DNA of 64,000 nt from Streptomyces sp. YS415 (GTDB lineage Bacteria > Actinomycetota > Actinomycetes > Streptomycetales > Streptomycetaceae), in contig NZ_JAMJFL010000033.1 in assembly GCF_023544665.1 (NCBI RefSeq), positions 16,010-80,009 of the forward strand, written 5' to 3'. Both the position numbers and the translations under genes were made by a program. Below the pieces are notes generated by a model. That model saw nothing but the letters and a program-made list of their open reading frames with translations, was not told the DNA's origin and did no database searches. Shown piece by piece: positions 16,442 through 24,499 of the stretch (position 1 is its first letter; the number at the start of each line of letters is the position of its first letter).

Positions 16442-17091
16442 GCGACCGGGAGCCGACGGGGGCGCCCGCGCGGGAAGCGGAACCCGACGCGGGGCCGCAG
16501 GAGGAGCCGGCAACAGGGCCGGAAACGGGCCCGGCAGGGTCGGAAGAGCGACCGGAAGGCGGCCCGGCAGGCGTCCCGGCAGGCGTCCCACAAGGACGCC
16601 CGGATGGGGGCCCGGATGGGGGCCCGGATGGGGGCCCGGATGGGGGCCCGGATGGGGGCCCGGAAGAAGGTTCGACAGGGGTGCCGGAAGGGAGCTCGGA
16701 GCGGGATCTGGAAGACGGCCCGGGTGGCCGCCCAAACGCAGGGCCGGAGAGGAGCGCGGCAGCGGGCCGCGACGAAGCGGGGCCGGAAGCAGGACCGGAC
16801 GAGGCCCCAGAAGGAAGCCCGACCGGGGTCCCGCAAGGGGACCAGGCACGAGACCCGCAAGGGAACCCGGAGCGGGAGACGGGAGGGAGCCCGGAGCGGG
16901 ACCCGCAAAGGAACCCCGAGCGGGAGGCGGAGAGGGACCCCGAGCGGGACGTTGGGGAAGGGGTCGGGGTGCAGAAGGCGCCGCCCGCTGCGTACGGCGG
17001 TCTGCGCGTACTCGCCGTGCGGGCGGCGCCCTTCAGGAGATCGGGAGAGGTCAGGCCTTCGCCGGGGCCTTCACCTTCGGCTTGGTCCTGA
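16438..17091 (+). CDS. Low-complexity Gly/Pro/Glu/Asp-rich open frame overlapping the tetR stop
   Basis: A GTG at 16438 overlaps the tetR TGA as GTGA, the pattern of translational coupling, and opens a 217-codon frame. The predicted product is almost pure low complexity (repeated GPDG, ERDPE and GVP-type units) with no recognisable domain, signal or membrane segment. The 3' part runs across a terminator-like hairpin for the convergent gene and 41 bases into that gene, which argues against the C-terminus being selected protein. It may be a disordered acidic protein, or a tract of expanding DNA repeats that happens to stay open. Other frames through this tract are also open. Confidence 0.3.
   Translation: MSDREPTGAPAREAEPDAGPQEEPATGPETGPAGSEERPEGGPAGVPAGVPQGRPDGGPDGGPDGGPDGGPDGGPEEGSTGVPEGSSERDLEDGPGGRPNAGPERSAAAGRDEAGPEAGPDEAPEGSPTGVPQGDQARDPQGNPERETGGSPERDPQRNPEREAERDPERDVGEGVGVQKAPPAAYGGLRVLAVRAAPFRRSGEVRPSPGPSPSAWS
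16599..16658 (+). repeat. Five perfect tandem copies of a 12-bp unit
   Basis: CCCGGATGGGGG is repeated five times without a mismatch from 16599 to 16658, with a decayed sixth unit after it and CCCGGCAGGCGT-like units before it. The period is a multiple of three, so the frame (GPDG repeats) is kept. Confidence 0.9.
16977..17030 (-). terminator. Terminator of the small membrane-protein gene
   Basis: GGCGCCGCCCGC (16977-16988) and GCGGGCGGCGCC (17019-17030) form a perfect 12-bp stem 21 bases beyond the stop of the leftward gene, followed on that strand by TTCT. Confidence 0.6.
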
Positions 17092-17323
17092 CGCGGTGGG
17101 CCTCCGCCGAGCGGTCCAGGACCATGACGAGGCCCGTGATCACCGCGAACAGGGCGATCGGGGCCACGACGAACAGACCCAGCGTCTCCATGACGCTGAG
17201 GCCCGAGCCGGGGTCGTCGCCGTCGTCGCGGGTCAGCGCGAGCGCGGGGGACGACATGAGCAGCATCATCAGCGTCGTACCGGCGGCCAGGGCGCCGGCG
17301 CGCAGGGCGTTCTTCTTGTCCAC
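17051..17323 (-). CDS. Small two-segment membrane protein, function unknown
   Basis: This 90-residue protein starts with GTG (VDKKNALRAG). A first hydrophobic segment, LAAGTTLMMLLMSSPALAL, looks like a signal peptide with a possible ALA-L cleavage site. An acidic stretch and a second transmembrane segment (VVAPIALFAVITGLVMVL) come next, and the tail is basic and Lys/Pro-rich. It resembles conserved small Streptomyces membrane proteins of unknown role. It lies downstream of malQ on the same strand, but a hairpin separates them. Confidence 0.75.
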   Translation of the reverse strand: MDKKNALRAGALAAGTTLMMLLMSSPALALTRDDGDDPGSGLSVMETLGLFVVAPIALFAVITGLVMVLDRSAEAHRVRTKPKVKAPAKA

Positions 17324-17362
17324 GGTGCCAAAAGTATCGAACCGCGGACGGGGCCGCTCGCC

Positions 17363-17387
17363 CGGGGGTGCATAAGAGGCGCCCCCG
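17363..17387 (-). terminator. Hairpin downstream of malQ
   Basis: CGGGGGTGC (17363-17371) and GCGCCCCCG (17379-17387) pair with one G-T wobble, about 38 bases beyond the malQ stop. There is no T-run. Confidence 0.45.
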
Positions 17388-17424
17388 CCCGTGAGCCGCC
17401 CCTTCCTCCCCCGAACCACCCGCC

Positions 17425-19521
17425 TCACCCCGACCTCATCACCTCCACCAGCGCGTGCAGCCTGGGTGACGCCGCCAGCTCCTCCAGGGTCACCGGCCTG
17501 CCCTCGGCGTCGGCGATCGGCAGCCGCCAGTTCGGGTACTGGTCCCAGGTGCCGGGCAGGTTCTGGGGCCGGCGGTCACCGACGGCGTCGGGGAGCCAGA
17601 GGCCGACCATGCGGGCCGGGGTGCGCAGCAGGAACCGGTGGACGGCCTGGATCTCGGCCTCCTCCTGCGACGTACCGTGTCCGCCGCCCGTGCCGCGCAG
17701 CAGACCGAGCCGGGCGAGCAGGCCCAGCCACTCGCCGGTGTCCGCCGCCGCCTCCGCGCGTTCCTCCTCCAGCGAGCGGGTCAGCAGACCCAGCCGGTAC
17801 CGGAGTTCGACATGGTCGCCGGTGAGACGGGCGGCCGTGGAGGGCAGATCGTGGGTGGTGGCCGTGGCCAGGCAGTCGGAGCGCCACTGGTCGGGCGGCA
17901 GCGGACGGCCGTCGCCCGCCCAGTCCCGCTCGAACCACAGCACCGACGTGCCGAGCACTCCGCGCGCCCGCAGCGCCTCCCGCACCCCGGGCTCCACCGT
18001 ACCCAGGTCCTCCCCGATCACCAGCGCCCCGGCGCGGGAGGCCTCCAGGACGAGGACGGCGAGCATGGCCTCGGCGTCGTAGCGGACATAGGTGCCGTCC
18101 GTGGGCGGGTGCCCCTGGGGGACCCACCAGAGCCGGAACAGGCCCATGACGTGGTCGATGCGCAGCGCGCCGGCGTACCGGAAGAGGGCCCGCAGCAGCC
18201 GGCGGTACGGCGTGTAGCCGGACTCGGCGAGACGGTCGGGGCGCCAGGGCGGCAGGCCCCAGTCCTGGCCGCGGGCGTTGAACGCGTCCGGGGGCGCGCC
18301 GACCGACATCCCGGCGGCGAAGTAATCCTGCTGCGCCCAGGAGTCGGCGCCGTCGGGATGCACGCCGACCGCGAGGTCGTGCACGATGCCGATCGGCATC
18401 CCGGCCTCGCGGGCGGTGCGCTGGGCGGCGGTGAGCTGGGCGTCGGTCAGCCAGGCGAGCAGCGAGTGGAAGTCGACGCGGTCCGCCAACTCGTTCCGGG
18501 CGCGGGCGGTTTCGGCGGACCGGGGATCGCGCAGCCCGGCCGGCCAGCGCCGCCAGTCGGAGCCGTGCACCTCGGCGAGCGCGCACCAGGTGGCGTGGTC
18601 CTCCAGCGCCTGCCCCTCCTCGGCGAGGAAGTCGGCGTAGGCGGCGCGCCGGCCGGGCCCGAGCGGCACCTCGCGGACCAGCTCCAGCGCCTCCCGCTTG
18701 AGCTCCCACACCGCGTCCCGGTCGATCAGGGCGCCCTTCTCCAGTACCGACTCGCGCAGCCGGTCAGCCCGTTCGAGCAGCGCCCGTACCCGCTCGCGGT
18801 CCTCGACCCGGCCGTACTCCGGGATGTCCTCGACGCGCAGGTGCACCGGGTCGGGGAAGCGGCGGGAGGAGGGGCGGTAGGGGGAGGGGTCGGTGGGTGC
18901 TCCGGGCACGGCCGCGTGCAGCGGGTTGACCTGGACGAAGCCGCTGCCGAGCGTCCGCCCGGCCCAGCCGGCGAGTTCGGCGAGGTCACCGAGGTCGCCC
19001 ATGCCCCAGGAGTGTTGGGAGAGCAGGGAGTAGAGCTGGACGAGGAGGCCGTGGGTGCGTCCGGCGGTGCCGGGCAGCCGGGCCGGGGCGACGACCAGAT
19101 GGGCGGTGGCGGTGCGGCCGTCGGGGGCCGTCGCGGTCAGCCGGTGGACGCCGGGCAGGAGCCGGTCGGTGGCGGCGCGGGTCTCGCCCTGCTCGGTCTC
19201 CACGCGCAGCCGGGTGCCGGGCGGGAGTGAGGTGAGGGCGGCGGGCGGGTCGGCGTCGGCCCACTGCACGACCGTCGGGGGCAGCAGCCGTTCACGCAGG
19301 GCGCGTTCGCGTGCGGTGAGGGCCTGCCGTACCGCCGCGGGGGTGCTCACGTCGACGTCGAGCGCGGTCAGCGCGAGCGTGAGCGCGGTCGCCGAGGCCC
19401 GGACCGTGCGGTCCGGGGAGGGCTGGTAGGAGGTGGCGACGCCGAGCAGTCCGGCGAGCCGGGACAGGTCCTGCGAGGGCGCGTCCTCGGAGGGGGTTTC
19501 GGCCGACCGCTGCTCTGCCAT
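17425..19521 (-). CDS. malQ: 4-alpha-glucanotransferase (amylomaltase)
   Basis: The 698-residue GH77 enzyme transfers alpha-1,4-glucan segments between maltodextrins in maltose/glycogen metabolism in the cytoplasm. Catalytic signatures are visible: the nucleophile Asp in RIDHVMGLFRLWW, the acid/base Glu in VIGEDLGTVEP and the stabilising Asp in TTHDLPSTAARLTGDH. The 250-residue N-terminal extension before the GH77 barrel is typical of actinobacterial MalQ. The ATG directly abuts the TGA of the preceding small gene (TGAATG), so the two are translationally coupled. Confidence 0.95.
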   Translation of the reverse strand: MAEQRSAETPSEDAPSQDLSRLAGLLGVATSYQPSPDRTVRASATALTLALTALDVDVSTPAAVRQALTARERALRERLLPPTVVQWADADPPAALTSLPPGTRLRVETEQGETRAATDRLLPGVHRLTATAPDGRTATAHLVVAPARLPGTAGRTHGLLVQLYSLLSQHSWGMGDLGDLAELAGWAGRTLGSGFVQVNPLHAAVPGAPTDPSPYRPSSRRFPDPVHLRVEDIPEYGRVEDRERVRALLERADRLRESVLEKGALIDRDAVWELKREALELVREVPLGPGRRAAYADFLAEEGQALEDHATWCALAEVHGSDWRRWPAGLRDPRSAETARARNELADRVDFHSLLAWLTDAQLTAAQRTAREAGMPIGIVHDLAVGVHPDGADSWAQQDYFAAGMSVGAPPDAFNARGQDWGLPPWRPDRLAESGYTPYRRLLRALFRYAGALRIDHVMGLFRLWWVPQGHPPTDGTYVRYDAEAMLAVLVLEASRAGALVIGEDLGTVEPGVREALRARGVLGTSVLWFERDWAGDGRPLPPDQWRSDCLATATTHDLPSTAARLTGDHVELRYRLGLLTRSLEEERAEAAADTGEWLGLLARLGLLRGTGGGHGTSQEEAEIQAVHRFLLRTPARMVGLWLPDAVGDRRPQNLPGTWDQYPNWRLPIADAEGRPVTLEELAASPRLHALVEVMRSG

Positions 19522-19827
19522 TCAGGGCCTCGTGGTGTCCGTGTCGACGGGGAACGCCTCGCTCGTCAGCGGCGAGAAGTCGGCGAGGGGCGGCTCACTG
19601 GTCAGGGGCAGCGCCTCGTACAGCGGCGGCTCGCTGGTCAGTGGCATCGCCTCGTACAGCGGCGGCTCGCTGGTCAGCGGCCCGGTGTCGGGCAGGGAAG
19701 GTTCGCTGGTCAGCGGGGGTTCGGCGCAGGCGCTCTCCGCGCTGAAGACGCACACGTGCGGTTCGGGCCCGGTGAGCGCCTCGGGTTTGGACAGGGCGGT
19801 GAGCAGAAGGTGTGCCGATGCGGCCAC
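19522..19827 (-). CDS. Small protein with five tandem 12-residue PLTSEPPL repeats, coupled to malQ
   Basis: The 101-residue product begins at a GTG with a strong AAGGAGG site. After a ~36-residue leader (MAASAHLLLTALSKPEALTG...) it consists of 12-residue units: PLTSEPSLPDTG, PLTSEPPLYEAM, PLTSEPPLYEAL, PLTSEPPLADFS and a degenerate PLTSEAFPVDTD. No known domain, signal peptide or membrane segment is seen. Its TGA is immediately followed by the malQ ATG. The strong ribosome-binding site, the coupling and the conserved repeat core argue that it is translated. A leader plus repeated cores resembles multi-core RiPP precursors, but no modifying enzyme lies nearby. A phosphorylated or binding repeat (TSEP) is equally possible. 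Confidence 0.7.
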   Translation of the reverse strand: MAASAHLLLTALSKPEALTGPEPHVCVFSAESACAEPPLTSEPSLPDTGPLTSEPPLYEAMPLTSEPPLYEALPLTSEPPLADFSPLTSEAFPVDTDTTRP

Positions 19828-20103
19828 GGGGGCCTCCTTGTCGAGTACGGCGACCTACGGCCTGTCCGGCGGATCACGTCGGGCAGGCCCTTGCGGGTTA
19901 CCGCAGCCCTACCCAGCGGGCGCGACGGCAGACGTGTCCGGGGAGACAACGTGCCGGTCGTCACATTCTGCCCCGCCGCGTCCCCGCACGGCTGGCGGAA
20001 GTCCGCCGCCCGGGCCACCGGCGTCGAGTCGCGCGGCAGCACGGCTCGACGCCGGGTCGACCGGGCGTGAACCGAGTGGGCCCGGCCGGTCGATAGAGGG
20101 GGT

Positions 20104-20730
20104 GTGAGACTGTTCCGCCCCATGGGGGGCCACCGGGAGTCGGACGAGGCGGGCGCGGGGGACGCGGTCCTGCTGCGGGCCGTCGCGGCCGGGGACCCGT
20201 CGGCGATGGCCGCGCTGTACGACCGGCACGCGGGCTGGCTGCACGCCCGGCTGACCCGGCGCTGCGCCGACCCGGAGGTCGTCCGCGAAGTGCTCCAGGA
20301 CACCTTCGTCACCGTGTGGCGGTCGGCCGAGGCGCACCGCGGCGAGGAGGCGGGCGGCTGGCTGTGGACCATCGCCGCGCGCCGGCTGGTCGACGCGCGC
20401 CGGGCGCAGGAGCGGGCCGCGCGCCTGGAGACGACGCCGATCGACGACACCCGGACCGGGTACGGGCCCGCCGCGGCCACGCCGTCCGCGGAGGAGCGGG
20501 TGCTGGCGGGCCTGGAGTACGGCGATGTGGGCACCGCCCTGGACCGGATCTCGCCGGAGTTGCGCGAGGTGCTGCGCGCGACGGTGGTCGACGGTCTGAC
20601 CACCCGGGAGACGGCCCGGCTGCTCGGCATCCCCGAGGGCACCGTGAAGTCCCGGGCGATGCGCGCCCGCGCCGAACTGCGCGCGGCGCTGGACCTGTTG
20701 GCCCCGACCCCGATGGGAGGCCCGGCATGA
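20104..20730 (+). CDS. ECF-family RNA polymerase sigma factor
   Basis: The 208-residue sigma factor has region 2 (MAALYDRHAGWLHARLTRR through VLQDTFVTVWRSAE, then GGWLWTIAARRLVDARR) and region 4 (LREVLRATVVDGLTTRETA with the HTH LLGIPEGTVKSRAMRARAE). The GTG at 20104 has GAGGGG just before it; an ATG at 20122 is an alternative start. Its stop overlaps the next gene's ATG as ATGA. The downstream zinc-finger membrane protein is the likely anti-sigma factor, and an ABC module completes the operon. Confidence 0.93.
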   Translation: MRLFRPMGGHRESDEAGAGDAVLLRAVAAGDPSAMAALYDRHAGWLHARLTRRCADPEVVREVLQDTFVTVWRSAEAHRGEEAGGWLWTIAARRLVDARRAQERAARLETTPIDDTRTGYGPAAATPSAEERVLAGLEYGDVGTALDRISPELREVLRATVVDGLTTRETARLLGIPEGTVKSRAMRARAELRAALDLLAPTPMGGPA

Positions 20731-21653
20731 CCGACTGGCACGCACCCGAGGAGCTGGTCGCCCGCTACGCCGACGGCTCCCTGCCGGACCCGGACGCCTG
20801 GTCGCTGGAGAAGCACCTGGAAGCCTGTACGCCCTGCGCGGCCCGGGTCTCCCGGTCGGTACGGGCGACGGCGGCGGGCGCGGTCCTGTCCGACGTACGG
20901 CGGACGGTCCTGTCCGACGTGCGACGGACGGCACTCGCGACACCCGCAGCACCCGCAGCACCCGCAGCACCCGCAGCACCCCACCGGCCACTACCCGCAC
21001 CCGCACCCGCGCCCGCTCCCGTCCCACTCCCCCGCATCCGCGTCCTGTGGGCCGCCGGCCCCGCCGTGCGCGGGGCCTGGCTCCCGGCCGCCCTCCTGGT
21101 CGCCGTCGGCGCGGTCGTCCTCGCCCACGGTGCCGGCTTCGCGGGCGCCCGCCCGCTGCTCCTCGCCCTGGCCCCCGTCGTACCGCTCGCCGGGGTCGCC
21201 CTGTCCTACGGCGCCCACGCGGACCCGCTGCACGAACTGGCCGCGTCGACCCCGTCCGCGGGACTGCGCCTGGTGCTGACCCGCACTGCCGTGGTCCTGG
21301 CGGTGAGCCTGCCGCTGCTGACCCTCGCCGGTCTGCTGCTGCCGTCCTACGGCGGCCCGGGCGCCGCCGCCTGGCTGCTGCCCGGGCTGGCGCTGACGCT
21401 GGCCTCGCTGGCCCTCGGCGGCTGGCTCGGGCTGCGGACCGCCACGGCGGTGACCGGCGGCGGCTGGCTGTGCGCCGTCCTCGCGCCGGCGCTGGCACCC
21501 GACGACGGCGCGGTGTCCGCGGCGCTGACGCACCAGGCCTCCGTCTGGCTCGGCGGCGCTCCCGCGCAGGGCGCCTGGGCGGCGGCCGCGGTCCTGTGCG
21601 CGGCCCTGCTCGCCGCCCGCCGCACCGCGTACGACCGCCTCGAACGGCACTGA
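20727..21653 (+). CDS. Zinc-finger anti-sigma factor with polytopic membrane domain
   Basis: The 308-residue protein starts with a putative zinc-finger anti-sigma module in which HLEACTPC supplies the H-x3-C-x2-C ligands (about residues 32-39). A low-complexity linker follows, coded by near-exact 9-base repeats (PAAPAAP). The remaining 200 residues form about six transmembrane helices. ATG at 20727 overlaps the sigma-factor stop. The arrangement suggests that the N-terminus binds the sigma factor and releases it on a membrane signal, perhaps set by the ABC proteins encoded next. Confidence 0.87.
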   Translation: MTDWHAPEELVARYADGSLPDPDAWSLEKHLEACTPCAARVSRSVRATAAGAVLSDVRRTVLSDVRRTALATPAAPAAPAAPAAPHRPLPAPAPAPAPVPLPRIRVLWAAGPAVRGAWLPAALLVAVGAVVLAHGAGFAGARPLLLALAPVVPLAGVALSYGAHADPLHELAASTPSAGLRLVLTRTAVVLAVSLPLLTLAGLLLPSYGGPGAAAWLLPGLALTLASLALGGWLGLRTATAVTGGGWLCAVLAPALAPDDGAVSAALTHQASVWLGGAPAQGAWAAAAVLCAALLAARRTAYDRLERH

Positions 21654-21682
21654 TCCCCGTACCGCTTCTCCCTGGAGCCCTC

Positions 21683-22462
21683 TTGACCACGATCAAGGTG
21701 GCCGGTCTGCATGTCCGGCACCGCAGAACCGTCGCCCTCGACTCGCTCGACCTCGACCTCGGCCCCGGTGTGCACGGCCTGCTCGGACCGAACGGGGCGG
21801 GCAAGACCTCACTGATCCGGGTCCTCGCCACGGTCGCCGCCCCGAGCGGGGGCCGGGTCGAGATGCTCGGCGAGGACATCGGCGACCCCCGCGGACGGGC
21901 CGCGGTGCGCCGTCGGCTGGGATACCTGCCGCAGGAGTTCGGCTACTACCCGGGCTTCACCGTGCGCGAGTTCGTCGCCTACATGGCCTGGCTGAAGGAG
22001 ATGCCGGCCGCCGTCACCCCGGCCGCGGTCGAGCGGGCGGTCGCCCGGGTCGGGCTCACCGACCGGATCGACGCGAGGATCAGGACGCTGTCCGGCGGCA
22101 TGGTCCGCCGGGTCGGCATCGCGCAGGCCGTGGTCAACGACCCGGCGGTGCTGCTGCTGGACGAACCGACGGCGGGCCTCGATCCGGAGCAGCGGGTGGA
22201 GTTCCGCGAGCTGCTGCGCGAGCTGGGCGCCACGGCCACCGTGCTGGTCTCCACGCACCTTGTGGAGGACGTGGCCGCCGCCTGCACGGAGGTCACCCTC
22301 CTCGCGTCGGGCCGGCTCGCCCACCGCGGCACCCCCGACTCCCTGAGCGCCCTCGGCGCGACGGCGGACGGCATCGGCGACAACCCCATCGAGCGCGGCT
22401 ACACCGCGGCCCTGCGCGCCCACCGCGCCTCCCTCGCCGACAGCGGGGTGGCGGCGCGATGA
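21683..22462 (+). CDS. ABC transporter ATP-binding protein
   Basis: The 259-residue ATPase has Walker A GPNGAGKTS, Q-loop LPQEFGYYPGF, signature LSGGMVRRVGIAQ, Walker B VLLLDEPTAGLDP and the switch histidine in STHLVEDV. It belongs to the drug/ABC-2 exporter type ATPases. No ATG or GTG gives the full N-terminus, so the TTG at 21683 (with GGAG 6 bases upstream) was chosen. The stop overlaps the following membrane-protein gene (ATGA). It presumably powers the two polytopic proteins downstream. Confidence 0.92.
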   Translation: MTTIKVAGLHVRHRRTVALDSLDLDLGPGVHGLLGPNGAGKTSLIRVLATVAAPSGGRVEMLGEDIGDPRGRAAVRRRLGYLPQEFGYYPGFTVREFVAYMAWLKEMPAAVTPAAVERAVARVGLTDRIDARIRTLSGGMVRRVGIAQAVVNDPAVLLLDEPTAGLDPEQRVEFRELLRELGATATVLVSTHLVEDVAAACTEVTLLASGRLAHRGTPDSLSALGATADGIGDNPIERGYTAALRAHRASLADSGVAAR

Positions 22463-23787
22463 CCCTCCTCGCGGCCAGACCCCGCGTCACCCGGCACCCC
22501 CTGCGCCCCGAACTCCGGCGCGGTTTCGCCCCCTTGGCGGGCGGTGCGGTCCTGCTCACGCTGCTCGTCGCCCTCGCCGTGCCCGCGGAGACCTGGCAGG
22601 GCGGCTGGGCGGAGACCCGGGACCGCACGCACACGGCGGCGGTCCTGCTCGGCATCCCGCTGGCGGTGGCGGCGGGCTGCTGGCAGGGCGGACGGGAACG
22701 CCGCCGCCGTACCGGCGAACTGATGGAGACCGCCGTACGCGGACCGCTCCCCCGGTTCCTTGCCTCGGCCCTGCCGGTCGCCCTGTGGGTGGCCGCGGGA
22801 CACCTGGCCGCCGCCGCGCTCGCCCTGCTGGCCACCTGGTACTGCGCCACCGGAGACAGCCCGTACGTGCTCGTCCCGCTCGCGGACACCCTGGTCCTCG
22901 GCTGCGCCGCGCTCGCGGGCCAGGTCGGGGGCCGGGTCCTGCCCTGGCGCCTGACGGCACCCCTGCTGGCGACGGCCGCGTACGTCGTCCTCGGCACCCT
23001 GTCCTACGACAGCCGGAGCGCTCTCGCCCCCCTGTCGCCGCTGCTGGAGACCGCCTCCTATCAGGTGCCGGTGTGGTGGCAACCCATGGTGATGATGGCC
23101 TGGGTGGGTGGTCTCGCCACAGCGGCGGTCCTGGCCCTCGCCGCCCGCCGCCGCGCGACGGCCCTGGTGCCGCTGACCGCCGCGACGGCCGCCGCGGTAC
23201 TCCTCGTCCACACCGGCGACGACGGACTCGTCCGCACCAACCCGATCACCCTCCGTCAGGTCTGCGACACCTCCACCACCCCGCAGATCTGCGTCAACGC
23301 CCGCTACGAGAAGCTACTGCCCGAGGTCACCGAGGCGCTGTCGGGACTGACGGGACGCCTGGAGGGCGTACGGAACGTGCCGGTCCGTTTCGTGGACGTG
23401 CCGGGCCGGACCGGCGAGGACGAGGTCCGGTTGCCGATGATCACCCCGCTCGGCCGGTCGGTCGTCGCCGGCGAGCTCACGGATCCGCGGCAGTACGCCT
23501 GGGAGGCCGGAATGATGCTGGTCGGCCGCAGCTGGTGCGACCGTACGGACCCCGTCGTCGGCAGAACGGACCGGGCCGTGGAGCACTATCTGGCGCCCAG
23601 CCCGGCCGAGGCACACTTCGACGAGATCAACGCCAAGGGCGACAAGGCCCGCCGCGCCGAGTTCAAGGCCCAGCAGCAGGCGCGCGCCCGCCTGCTGGGG
23701 ATGAGCGACGAGGAGCGCCGGAGCTGGCTGTCAAAGTACTTCGCGACGGCGGATCAGTGCGACCCGGGCCGGGTGCCGACCCTGTGA
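22459..23787 (+). CDS. Polytopic membrane protein of the ABC operon with soluble C-terminal region
   Basis: The 442-residue product has about six hydrophobic helices in its first 230 residues (e.g. GGAVLLTLLVALAVPAETW, LLVHTG). A largely hydrophilic region of ~210 residues follows, containing CDTSTTPQICVNARYEKLLPEV and a further Cys pair (SWCDRT, DQC). Position, coupling by ATGA and size identify it as the ABC-2-like permease subunit. The Cys-containing tail is probably extracytoplasmic and could form disulphides. No family name is recognised with certainty. Confidence 0.75.
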   Translation: MTLLAARPRVTRHPLRPELRRGFAPLAGGAVLLTLLVALAVPAETWQGGWAETRDRTHTAAVLLGIPLAVAAGCWQGGRERRRRTGELMETAVRGPLPRFLASALPVALWVAAGHLAAAALALLATWYCATGDSPYVLVPLADTLVLGCAALAGQVGGRVLPWRLTAPLLATAAYVVLGTLSYDSRSALAPLSPLLETASYQVPVWWQPMVMMAWVGGLATAAVLALAARRRATALVPLTAATAAAVLLVHTGDDGLVRTNPITLRQVCDTSTTPQICVNARYEKLLPEVTEALSGLTGRLEGVRNVPVRFVDVPGRTGEDEVRLPMITPLGRSVVAGELTDPRQYAWEAGMMLVGRSWCDRTDPVVGRTDRAVEHYLAPSPAEAHFDEINAKGDKARRAEFKAQQQARARLLGMSDEERRSWLSKYFATADQCDPGRVPTL

Positions 23788-24383
23788 CCCAGACCGGCCT
23801 CGTCCTGTACGCCCGCTCCCGCGCCCTGCCCCAGGCCCTCGCGTCCCTCGCCGCCGTCACGCTCCTCGCGGTGTGGGCCGCCCACGCCCTGGACTCCTAC
23901 CTGGACCCGGACCGGCGTGTCCCCGTGGTGGCGCTGGCCCCCCTCCTCGCCGCCGCGGTGATCGGCACCAGCCTGCACACGGCCTCCGCCGAACTGGACG
24001 GCACGGCGGTACGCCCCTGGTGGTACCGCCGTGCGCTGCACCTGCTGGCCCTCACCGCCCTGGCCGCCGCCCTGCTCCCGCTGGCGGTCCTCACCAGCGC
24101 CCAGACCTTCGGCCCGCCCGCCATGATCCGCAACGTCCTCGGCTGCACCGGCCTGACGGCGGGGGCGGCGGTGTTCCTGGGGGCGCGACTGAGCTGGCTG
24201 CCGGTGTTCGGATACGTCAGCGCGATGTACCTGGGGATCTCCGCCATACCGGGCGGCTCGCTCCCGGCCTGGGCATGGCTGCTGGAGCCGACGGCGAGCG
24301 GGACGGCCTGGACGACGGCAGCGACCCTGTTCATGGCAGGAGGCACGGCTTACGTCGCACGAGGGGCGCGCCCAACTCCTTGA
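23784..24383 (+). CDS. Membrane protein, second permease-like subunit of the ABC operon
   Basis: The 199-residue protein is almost entirely hydrophobic, with five to six transmembrane helices (ASLAAVTLLAVWAAHAL, LLALTALAAALLPLAVLT, GLTAGAAVFLGARLSW). GTG at 23784 overlaps the previous stop as GTGA. It has no recognisable domain and is likely a partner of the preceding membrane protein. It ends the five-gene sigma/anti-sigma/ABC operon. Confidence 0.75.
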   Translation: MTQTGLVLYARSRALPQALASLAAVTLLAVWAAHALDSYLDPDRRVPVVALAPLLAAAVIGTSLHTASAELDGTAVRPWWYRRALHLLALTALAAALLPLAVLTSAQTFGPPAMIRNVLGCTGLTAGAAVFLGARLSWLPVFGYVSAMYLGISAIPGGSLPAWAWLLEPTASGTAWTTAATLFMAGGTAYVARGARPTP

Positions 24384-24462
24384 GGGGCGCGGGGCTGTAT
24401 CGATCTGCGGCTCCGCCGCGCGGGCGCGACCAGCCCCCACCGCCCCGCAGACAACGCACAAA

Positions 24463-24499
24463 GCCCGGATCCTCAGGCAGAAATGCCGTCGATCCGGGC
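24463..24499 (-). terminator. Hairpin spanning the HNH gene stop codon
   Basis: GCCCGGATC (24463-24471) and GATCCGGGC (24491-24499) are perfect complements. The HNH stop codon (24473-24475) lies in the loop, and TTTGTG follows on the leftward strand. Confidence 0.55.

Noticed and set aside
16599..16658. Possible CRISPR array
   Set aside because: Units are directly adjacent 12-mers without spacers; the 18-bp and 17-bp repeats elsewhere also lack spacers, and no cas gene is present.
21047..21682. Upstream extension of the ABC ATPase frame
   Set aside because: It runs antiphase through the anti-sigma gene; the TTG at 21683 gives the normal ABC N-terminus.
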